Shown here piece by piece: positions 57,091 through 64,000 of a stretch of DNA of 64,000 bases (its first letter is position 1; each line of letters starts with the position of its first letter). The stretch covers positions 775,784-839,783 of the forward strand of contig NZ_SMYL01000002.1 of assembly GCF_004358105.1 (NCBI RefSeq), in the 5' to 3' direction. The notes beneath the pieces are model-generated. The model saw only the letters and a list, made by a program, of their open reading frames with translations. It did not search any database and was not told where the DNA came from. Source of the DNA: Sapientia aquatica. Its GTDB lineage: Bacteria; Pseudomonadota; Gammaproteobacteria; Burkholderiales; Burkholderiaceae_D. A program made the position numbers and the translations under genes.

Positions 57091-57633
57091 ATGAAAATCG
57101 GCAAAAATACGGTGGTAACAGTCGAATACTCGCTCTCAGATGCGCAAGGCAATGTGATCGAGGAAGGCAATGAGCCGATGATTTATTTGCATGGTGGGTA
57201 CGAAAATACCTTGCCAAAAATTGAAGAAGCGCTGGATGGTCAAGAGTTGGGTTATAAGACGGAAATCCAATTAGAGCCGGAAGACGCTTTCGGCGAATAC
57301 GATGCCGAACTGGTGAAAGTCGAGCCGCGGAATCGTTTGCCTAGTCCGTTGGAAGTCGGAATGCAGTTTGAAGGCGTGCCTGATTCTGAAGACGAAAGCG
57401 AAGACGAATTAATCTTCACCGTGACCGATATCGCTGACGATAAAGTTGTGTTGGATGGTAATCATCCTTTGGCTGGTATCGCATTGCGTTTTAGTTTGCA
57501 TGTGACCGAAGTGCGCGCTGCGACCGAAGATGAAATCAAGCATGAGCATGTGCATGACAGTTATGGTCATCACGAAGAGGACGACGATGATGATGGCATG
57601 GACGGCGAATACCGCACACACATCATCCATTAA
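57091..57633 (+). CDS. slyD: FKBP-type peptidyl-prolyl isomerase SlyD
   Basis: 180 residues from the ATG at 57091, with AAGGAAG upstream. The FKBP core (NTVVTVEYSLSDAQGNVIEE, YLHGG, LEPEDAFGEYD) holds an IF insert, followed by an acidic/histidine tail (HEHVHDSYGHHEEDDDDDG) that can bind nickel. It is a folding isomerase and metal chaperone in the cytoplasm. It is divergent from roxA and convergent with mutS. Confidence 0.96.
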   Translation: MKIGKNTVVTVEYSLSDAQGNVIEEGNEPMIYLHGGYENTLPKIEEALDGQELGYKTEIQLEPEDAFGEYDAELVKVEPRNRLPSPLEVGMQFEGVPDSEDESEDELIFTVTDIADDKVVLDGNHPLAGIALRFSLHVTEVRAATEDEIKHEHVHDSYGHHEEDDDDDGMDGEYRTHIIH

Positions 57634-57650
57634 TTGCTGAGTGACATAAT

Positions 57651-57680
57651 AAAAAAACCGCAAATATTTGCGGTTTTTTT
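57651..57680. terminator. Bidirectional terminator between slyD and mutS
   Basis: AAAAAAACCGCAAA (57651-57664) pairs with TTTGCGGTTTTTTT (57667-57680). The near-perfect palindrome has A and T runs on both sides and serves both convergent genes. Confidence 0.92.
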
Positions 57681-57701
57681 TACGCCTGATTCAATTTCGG
57701 T

Positions 57702-60335
57702 TTAGGTACTTTGAGCCAGCTTTTTCAGCTTATACAGTGCATCCAACGCCTCGCGCGGACTCAGCGAGTCTGGGTCAATTTCATCTAATGCTGTATGCAA
57801 AGGATGTTCAGTCTCGTCGATAACTGCTTCGGTTCTTGCGCTGGCAAACAAATCGAATTGTGGCGTGCTTTGAATCGAATGTGCTTCGAGTTCGGCCAAA
57901 TGTTTGCGTGCGGCGCGAATGACTTGGTTGGGAATGCCCGCCAATTGTGCGACTTGCAAGCCATAACTCTGCGAGGCCGGCCCATCTTGAACGGCGTGTA
58001 AAAACACGATGGTTTCTTGATGTTCAACCGCCGACAAATGCACGTTATGCGCGGTGGAATGTGTGTCGGGTAATTGGGTTAATTCAAAATAATGCGTAGC
58101 AAATAAGGTGAAGCTATTTGTTTGTGTGATCAGTTGCTTGGCAATGGCCCAGGCAAGCGCGAGTCCGTCAAAAGTCGACGTGCCGCGTCCGACTTCGTCC
58201 ATTAAGACCAAAGATTTTTCAGTGGCCGCATTTAAAATTGCCGCCGATTCGGTCATCTCGACCATAAAGGTTGAGCGCCCGCCGGCCAAATCGTCAGCCG
58301 CGCCAATGCGGGTGAAAATTCTATCGATTGGGCCGATAGTTGCGGATGCCGCGGGCACGTAACTGCCAACATAGGCCAGCAACGTGATCAATGCCACTTG
58401 GCGCATATAGGTGGATTTACCGCCCATGTTCGGACCGGTGATTAAGAGTAATTTGCGCTCGGTGTTTAATTGACAATCGTTGGCGATAAATTTTTCAATT
58501 TGGTTTTCAACGACTGGATGGCGACCTTGTTCTATCGACAGAATCGGTTCTGCGACCAAGTGTGGCGCGCACCATTGGTGGCGTGTGGCGTGCTCCGTTA
58601 AGGCGACTAAACAATCTAGTTGCGCCAAGGCTTGGGCGATGGTTTGCAACACTTGAATGTGCGGCGTGAGCTGCTGTAGAACTTGTTCGTATAAATATTT
58701 TTCACGCACTAAGGCGCGTTCTTGCGCGGATAAAGCTTTGTCTTCGAAGGCTTTTAATTCTGGTGTGATGTAGCGCTCAGCGTTTTTTAAGGTTTGGCGA
58801 CGGCGATAGCGTTCGGGGACTTTATCGGTTTGTCCGTTGGTGACTTCAATATAAAAACCGTGCACGCGGTTATATTCCACGCGCAAATTAGCGATGCCGG
58901 TTTCGGCTCGCTCGCGGGTTTCTAAGTCGATTAAGAATTGTCCGGCGTTTTCGGAGAGATTACGCAATTCATCGAGTTCGGCATCAAATCCGGCAGCAAT
59001 CACGCCGCCGTCGCGAATCATGGTGGCTGGCTCTGCCATGATCGCGCTTTGTACCAATTCCAAGCAGTCGATCGGTGTCGCTAAAGCGTGATGCAATTGC
59101 GTCAGTAACGGCGTCGCAGGTTGGCATTGTTCCAGCACGGCGCGCACCGTTGGTAGCTGTTGCAAGCCGTCGCGCAACCCGGCCAAGTCGCGTGGTCTGG
59201 CGGACGCCAAGGCGATGCGGGTGGTAATGCGCTCGATGTCGGCAATATTGCCCAAGCTGCTTAATAACGCGGCGCAGGCATCGGATTGGCCCAAGCTATG
59301 AATGGCGTGGTGGCGCGATCTGGCTTGTTCTTGCGCCCGACTTGGGTGATGCAACCAATGGCGCAATAAGCGCGAGCCCATGCTGGTACGGCAATGATCG
59401 AGTAGCGAAAATAAGGTCGGTGATTCTTGCCCGCGTATGGTTTCGGTCAATTCCAGATTGCGCCGCGTGACGGCGTCCAATCCGATAAATTCATCGACTG
59501 TCTCGAGCGTTAAGCTATTAATGTGGCGAAGGTTTTTTCCTTGCGTGGCTTGGGTATAGCGCAGCAATGCACCAGCGGCGGTGATGGCGGTAGTAGCGTG
59601 TTCGGCGCCGAAGCCGCTTAAGCTGGCCACCCCGAGTTGTTCTTGCAATGATTTTTTAGCTTGCGCTAAATCGAAATGCCAAGCGGGCAGGGCAGTAATT
59701 TTGCTTGATAAGCTCGCTAATAGTGCGCTTACTTCGGGCTGGTTAATGTCTTCGGTGTAGAGAATCTCAGCGGCGGCGATGCGCTCGCATTCTTGCAATA
59801 ATTGGTGGCTGAATTCTTTTTCAGTGCTGTCGATTTCTAGCAGTTTTAATGCGCCGCTGGAGAGCGATAACCACGCAAAACCGATCGAGTATTGCTTCTT
59901 GGTGGACGCTACAGAAATCGCTAATAAGGGGCGCTCCGATTTAGCTGGCAATAAGTCCGATTCGGTCAATGTGCCGGGTGTAATCACGCGCATTACTTTG
60001 CGCTCGACTGGGCCTTTGCTGGTTGCTGGATCGCCGATTTGTTCGCATATCGCGATCGATTCGCCGAGCTTGATTAATTTGGCTAAATAGCCATCGACTG
60101 AGTGGTACGGTACTCCGGCCATTTTGATGGCGTTGCCGCCGGACGAACCGCGTTGGGTCAAGGTGATGCCGATTAGTCGCGCTGCTTTTTCGGCGTCATC
60201 AAAAAATAATTCGTAGAAATCGCCCATGCGGTAAAACACCAGCGTGTCTGGGTAATCGGCTTTGATGCGCAGATACTGCTGCATCATGGGAGTGTGTTGG
60301 TTTTGTGCGGATTGTTTCTTGTCTTCAACAGCCAT
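57702..60335 (-). CDS. mutS: DNA mismatch repair protein MutS
   Basis: 877 residues. The mismatch-recognition FxE motif is in [16 protein letters not shown] near 39; the ATPase has [13 protein letters not shown] (Walker A) near 625 and [16 protein letters not shown] (Walker B). The dimer and C-terminal region ends with [16 protein letters not shown]. It detects base mismatches and recruits MutL. It is divergent from nothing nearby; the adhesin gene lies upstream on the same strand behind a terminator. Confidence 0.98.
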   Translation of the reverse strand: MAVEDKKQSAQNQHTPMMQQYLRIKADYPDTLVFYRMGDFYELFFDDAEKAARLIGITLTQRGSSGGNAIKMAGVPYHSVDGYLAKLIKLGESIAICEQIGDPATSKGPVERKVMRVITPGTLTESDLLPAKSERPLLAISVASTKKQYSIGFAWLSLSSGALKLLEIDSTEKEFSHQLLQECERIAAAEILYTEDINQPEVSALLASLSSKITALPAWHFDLAQAKKSLQEQLGVASLSGFGAEHATTAITAAGALLRYTQATQGKNLRHINSLTLETVDEFIGLDAVTRRNLELTETIRGQESPTLFSLLDHCRTSMGSRLLRHWLHHPSRAQEQARSRHHAIHSLGQSDACAALLSSLGNIADIERITTRIALASARPRDLAGLRDGLQQLPTVRAVLEQCQPATPLLTQLHHALATPIDCLELVQSAIMAEPATMIRDGGVIAAGFDAELDELRNLSENAGQFLIDLETRERAETGIANLRVEYNRVHGFYIEVTNGQTDKVPERYRRRQTLKNAERYITPELKAFEDKALSAQERALVREKYLYEQVLQQLTPHIQVLQTIAQALAQLDCLVALTEHATRHQWCAPHLVAEPILSIEQGRHPVVENQIEKFIANDCQLNTERKLLLITGPNMGGKSTYMRQVALITLLAYVGSYVPAASATIGPIDRIFTRIGAADDLAGGRSTFMVEMTESAAILNAATEKSLVLMDEVGRGTSTFDGLALAWAIAKQLITQTNSFTLFATHYFELTQLPDTHSTAHNVHLSAVEHQETIVFLHAVQDGPASQSYGLQVAQLAGIPNQVIRAARKHLAELEAHSIQSTPQFDLFASARTEAVIDETEHPLHTALDEIDPDSLSPREALDALYKLKKLAQST

Positions 60336-60454
60336 GATTGGTTCGATTTCGCATTTATTTTTAGTGGGTGTGATTTTATGGGAAATTGAAGGCGGCAGGG
60401 CTGACTTTTTCGTCGGAATAGTCAGTTAATTAAGTTTTGATGAGAAAAATGAAA

Positions 60455-60492
60455 CGCCATCCAATTGAGGTTTAGTTCAATTGGATGGCGTC
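60455..60492 (-). terminator. Terminator of the adhesin gene
   Basis: ACGCCATCCAATTGA (60455-60469) pairs perfectly with TCAATTGGATGGCGT (60478-60492) over an 8-base loop. On the minus strand TTCATTTTTC follows. It lies 36 bases after the adhesin stop codon. Confidence 0.85.
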
Positions 60493-60528
60493 TCTGGTGC
60501 AACAAGCGCTTAGATTCGCTAGTAAAAA

Positions 60529-63500
60529 TTAATGCACGATTAATTTATTGTTAGCGATCAACGTAGCGATGATTTGCGCGTCCGTTTGCAAGGCACCTGC
60601 ACTGTGCAACAAATCGGTGTTAGTTAGGGCGATTTGCAAGGTGTCATTGCTGCTGGCATTGCCGCCGCCGTTGGTGTTGACATGCACGGTAGTGGTAATC
60701 ACGCCAGAGCTGTTGGTGGTTTCGGTGAAATGCAAATAGTTGGTCAGATTGGCTGATGTCGCGTTGGCTGGCAAAATGTCGGCCAAATTCAATACGTCGC
60801 CGCCGTTACCAGCCGCATTGGCATTAAAGCCTGAAATCGTGTCAACATGCGCCGCGCCGGTGCTGCCATTGGCACCCAAATTAAAGACAAACGTGTCGCC
60901 GCCCACTAACTGCGTCAATGAATTGCTTGCGCCTGAATTGATTTCGGTTGTATTGCCCGTGTACGAAGTCACGCCGTGGCTGTCGGTGATAGTGGCCGAT
61001 AACGTGACGACTGGAGTCGTTGTGCTATTGGCTAAGGTCAACGGCAATACACCTCCACTGTAGCTGTGAACTACGCCGCTGCTATCGACCATTTGACCAC
61101 TGCTGTTTTCGTGCAAGACCAAGTTGGTGCCGTCGCTGCCGGTGACGGTGAGCGTGTTACTGGCCGATGCGGCCAGCAACGCTTGATTAGCCTGACTGAG
61201 CGTTATCGTGGCGTGCTGCGGATCGAGGATCGTCACTGTTGGCGTAGCGATCGTATCTTGGACGGCCGAGGCGACGTTGGATGTGGCAGTGGTATTGCCA
61301 TAAGCATCGGTTGTGGTCGCACTGACAGAAATACTGTTGCCGTTACCCGGAGCCAATTCGTTGAGGGTGATGACACCGCCTTGGTAACTGTAGCTGTTGC
61401 CCGATCCATCAATCAACGCGCCTGAACTATTTAAATGCAAATTCAGCGTTTGCGATGTGCCTGCATCGAGCACATTAATGTGGGCATATCCGCCCGCAGT
61501 GAGGTTGGCTTGCTCGGTGGCGTTTAAGGTGATGCTGGCGCTAACCGTGCTGCTTCCGTTCAATTCAGCCGAACTAATGTAGCCGTCGTGATTGCTGTCG
61601 GTCGCGATTTGCACCACCGGTGCTGCTGGCGCTGCGGTAATGTTTTCTACGATTGTGGATGTCGACGTCGATGATACATGGCCATATTGATCGGTGAAGG
61701 TTGAACTGATTACCGCACTATTCGTATTACCCGGATTGGCGATGCTTAAGGTTACCGTGCCGTTGCTATAGGTTGCTCCTACGTTGGCTGTCGTTCCGGT
61801 AATTGCTCCGTTAGATGCCACTGTTAACGTCGTTGTGACGCCACCTTCTAATACGGAAATCGTTGCGCTTCCGCCAGCGCTGAGCAGCGTTGGGTTGAGT
61901 GCTACGGTGGTTGCAAAATGACCTGCCGTTGTCTCCGCCGCGACTTCTTGTGTGTTTAAGAAACCGTCGTGATTGGTGTCCCCAGTGATGGTGATAACTG
62001 GGCCGCTTGATGCAGTTGAGGACGAATAACCATAGGCATCAATGACGTTGGCGCTCACGGTGACATTGGCCCCGCTGCTGGTGCTGACTGGTAAATAAAT
62101 TACGCCGTTGACGTAGGTATAGATTAAGCCGCTTGTATCAACCATTTGGCCGCTGCTGTTTTCGTGCAAGGTCAAGTTGGTGACGGTTCCGGTTGTGCCA
62201 TTGGTGAGCGCAACGTGAACTGTGGCCGCGCTGTTGGATTGCAGCAGCGTTTGATCGGCAGCATCCAAGGTGATCGCGCCAGTGACTTGGCCAGGTTGAT
62301 TGGCTGACAGAATCGCCAACGGCGTTGCCAACGTTGGGACGATGGTGCTATTGGCAGGGATGTTGGCCGTGTTAATGGTGGCGATATCCGCTTGGAACGA
62401 GGTCGCACCACCTTGATCCCAATAGACGATCTGGATAGTGTGCAAGTTACCGGCAGTTGCTGGCGCGGTAAAGTAGAAATAGTCCGCTTTACCGGCTTGG
62501 TTAGCGGGTACGGTTGACACTACCTTGCCGTCGATGAAAATCTGATAGCCATCGTCCGCGAAAATCTTCAACGCATATTGTTGGCCAGAGGACAGCGTCG
62601 GCAAGGAGATGATGCCTTGCATCGTAATAATCGCCTGACCAGCGTTCCCAAATGAAGTGTAGGCGGAGGTGGTTTGGAAATTGGTGGCGTAAGGACCAGA
62701 GTTGCCGCTAGTAATATCCAACCATTTAGCGAGATTGCCCAGCGTACCTAAATTGTTCGTAATAATTTCATTGCCAGTGGTAGGCGACGTGCTCGCGAAC
62801 GTTCCAAAACCATAATTGATTTGGGTTGCGACAAAGCTTGCGCTAGGTACCACCGACGAAATGACCGTTGGGAACGTCGTTGTGGATGGCGGCGTGGTTC
62901 CTGAACTGGTGATTACTTTGCCTGTTTCAAGGTAAGAATCTACTTCGTTAAGCGCGGTGATGCCGCTTGGTGGTGTTTGAATAGCTGCCTGGTTCGTTGC
63001 GAAATAGCTGCTAGCCAAACCGTTGGCTAAAATCGTCGCTGTTGGCGCATCCGGCAGAGTAATTGTCTCGGTCGCAGTCGCCGTGCCAGCCTGAGAAACA
63101 TGTCCAACCGCATCCGTTACCGTGGACGAAATCGACAATGAATTCCCCGATCCAGGCGCTGCTTCGGTCAATGTAATTACGCCACCAGAATAGCTGTAGT
63201 TGTTGCCCAGCGAATCAACTAATGAGCCATTCGATAAATGCAAATTGAGGTTTTGCTGAGTTCCCGCATCGTTGACGTTGATTTGCACACTGCCACCACC
63301 GATTAAGGTATTTTGTTGCGCGGAAGTTAAGGTGACTGTCGCTGAAACCGTTGTTGCCCCATGGAGGTAAGCATTGTTCAGCGCATAGTTGCCAGCGATG
63401 CTCACTGTTGGTGCTGGCGCGGTGGTAACTATTGGCGTGTATTCCGCTGCTGAAGCGCTCACTGTTGCTGACGTTAAGCCAGTCACATCACTTTCTGCCA

Positions 63501-64000
63501 CCGAGACAGTAAGGCTGTTGCCATTGCCCGGTGCCGCTTCGGTTAAGGTAATCACGCCGCCTGAATAGGTGTACGAGTTGCCTGACGCATCGACCAAAGC
63601 GCCGGAAGAATTCAAATGCAGAACCAGATTTTGTGTAGCTCCTGCATCATTAACCGCAATTTGAACCGTACCGCCACTGATCAATGCCGCTTGTCCGGCA
63701 GAATCTAACGTGACCTGCGCGTTGACCGTTGCGCCGGTGGTTGAAGCGCTTAATTCACCATTGACCGCACCAACAATTGTGACCGTTGGTGCGGATGTGA
63801 TTGGTGTGTATTCGGTTGCGGATGCGGTGCTGGTGGCTGATACCGCACCGGTGACATCGTGCTCAACTGCTGTGATGGTTAATGTTTGACCATTGCCCGG
63901 TAAAGCTTCGGACAGAGAAATAACGCCGGTGGCGCTGTTGTAAGTGTAGGTGTTGGTGCCATCGGTCAAATGACCTTGGGCATCCAATTTCAAGGTGACA
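60529..64000 (-). CDS. Large Ig-like-repeat adhesin with T1SS signal (5' partial)
   Basis: About 1,156 C-terminal residues are in the window; the frame runs off the right edge with no real start, so the protein is larger. Ig-like repeats of about 110-125 residues recur, with NAGxxQNLxLHLNSSGALVD-like and YSGGVITLTEAAPGNGNS elements (seen at nucleotides about 63792-63418, 63414-63052 and 61623-61249). A PA14-like domain (about 62359-63018; FADDGYQIFIDGK) interrupts them. Two canonical EF-hand loops precede repeats. The last 130 residues (GGDTFVFNLG, HVDTISGFN, GGDVLNLADIL, NYLHFTET, AQIIATLIANNKLIVH) match the VCA0849-type type I secretion target. It should be a secreted or surface adhesin; no T1SS exporter is in view. 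Confidence 0.88.
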   Translation of the reverse strand, partial: VTLKLDAQGHLTDGTNTYTYNSATGVISLSEALPGNGQTLTITAVEHDVTGAVSATSTASATEYTPITSAPTVTIVGAVNGELSASTTGATVNAQVTLDSAGQAALISGGTVQIAVNDAGATQNLVLHLNSSGALVDASGNSYTYSGGVITLTEAAPGNGNSLTVSVAESDVTGLTSATVSASAAEYTPIVTTAPAPTVSIAGNYALNNAYLHGATTVSATVTLTSAQQNTLIGGGSVQINVNDAGTQQNLNLHLSNGSLVDSLGNNYSYSGGVITLTEAAPGSGNSLSISSTVTDAVGHVSQAGTATATETITLPDAPTATILANGLASSYFATNQAAIQTPPSGITALNEVDSYLETGKVITSSGTTPPSTTTFPTVISSVVPSASFVATQINYGFGTFASTSPTTGNEIITNNLGTLGNLAKWLDITSGNSGPYATNFQTTSAYTSFGNAGQAIITMQGIISLPTLSSGQQYALKIFADDGYQIFIDGKVVSTVPANQAGKADYFYFTAPATAGNLHTIQIVYWDQGGATSFQADIATINTANIPANSTIVPTLATPLAILSANQPGQVTGAITLDAADQTLLQSNSAATVHVALTNGTTGTVTNLTLHENSSGQMVDTSGLIYTYVNGVIYLPVSTSSGANVTVSANVIDAYGYSSSTASSGPVITITGDTNHDGFLNTQEVAAETTAGHFATTVALNPTLLSAGGSATISVLEGGVTTTLTVASNGAITGTTANVGATYSNGTVTLSIANPGNTNSAVISSTFTDQYGHVSSTSTSTIVENITAAPAAPVVQIATDSNHDGYISSAELNGSSTVSASITLNATEQANLTAGGYAHINVLDAGTSQTLNLHLNSSGALIDGSGNSYSYQGGVITLNELAPGNGNSISVSATTTDAYGNTTATSNVASAVQDTIATPTVTILDPQHATITLSQANQALLAASASNTLTVTGSDGTNLVLHENSSGQMVDSSGVVHSYSGGVLPLTLANSTTTPVVTLSATITDSHGVTSYTGNTTEINSGASNSLTQLVGGDTFVFNLGANGSTGAAHVDTISGFNANAAGNGGDVLNLADILPANATSANLTNYLHFTETTNSSGVITTTVHVNTNGGGNASSNDTLQIALTNTDLLHSAGALQTDAQIIATLIANNKLIVH

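Noticed and set aside
61066..61425. 119-codon ORF on the plus strand
   Set aside because: Antisense to the adhesin repeats, which form a continuous coding frame with clear repeats.

Overview
The window is an ordinary chromosomal stretch of a betaproteobacterium, most likely a moderate-GC member of the Burkholderiales such as Oxalobacteraceae (an Undibacterium- or Herminiimonas-like organism; inferred). The evidence is gene order known from that group: yicC / gmk-rpoZ-spoT, a Ser/Thr kinase-PP2C phosphatase pair in front of rph-rdgB-hemW, pyrG-kdsA-eno-ftsB, and moeA-moaD-moaE. Base composition looks close to half GC. I saw no tRNA, rRNA, CRISPR array, insertion sequence or prophage.

Layout. 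0-13.7 kb holds mostly accessory metabolism and signalling: a small exported protein, a fatty acid desaturase, a DinB-like protein, a GAF-GGDEF cyclase, an ArsP-type permease, a pirin, a Tat-exported flavoprotein divergent from an exported CocE-type hydrolase, a PAS/GAF/GGDEF/EAL protein and a CBS-pair protein. 13.7-14.3 kb is non-coding and carries a repeat made of successive hairpins. 14.3-17.2 kb has a ferredoxin-reductase, an SDR-like protein whose start lies 12 bp from the divergent reductase start, and a putative outer-membrane barrel. 17.5-22.5 kb is a cytochrome c maturation operon (ccmF, G, H, I) followed by a shortened ccmI paralogue. 22.5-33 kb has a LysR/SDR divergent pair, yajQ, murB, a PuuB-like oxidase, the molybdopterin genes, an amidohydrolase and a CLC antiporter of probable fluoride type.

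33.3-60.3 kb is largely core: pip, spoT, rpoZ, gmk, yicC, the kinase/phosphatase pair, rph, rdgB, hemW, pyrG, kdsA, eno, ftsB, a TPR-glycosyltransferase-like protein, an exported creatininase-like protein next to an exported beta-propeller, nadA-nadC, rarD, an Ala/Pro-rich lipoprotein, a roxA-type oxygenase, slyD and mutS. 60.5-64 kb is the C-terminal part of a large repeat protein with a type I secretion signal; its 5' end lies beyond the window.

The genes form several functional sets: c-di-GMP turnover and sensing (two GGDEF proteins, one with EAL, plus YajQ), c-type cytochrome assembly, molybdopterin synthesis, NAD synthesis, ppGpp and GMP metabolism, and a secreted adhesin. I found no convincing wholly new system. 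The best leads are the adhesin's two canonical EF-hand loops and PA14-like insert, the ccmI paralogue without an ATG start, the creatininase-like protein with altered metal ligands, the CLC-F gene lacking a visible fluoride riboswitch, predicted leaderless starts of murB and roxA, and a perfect 18-bp palindrome upstream of the lipoprotein gene.
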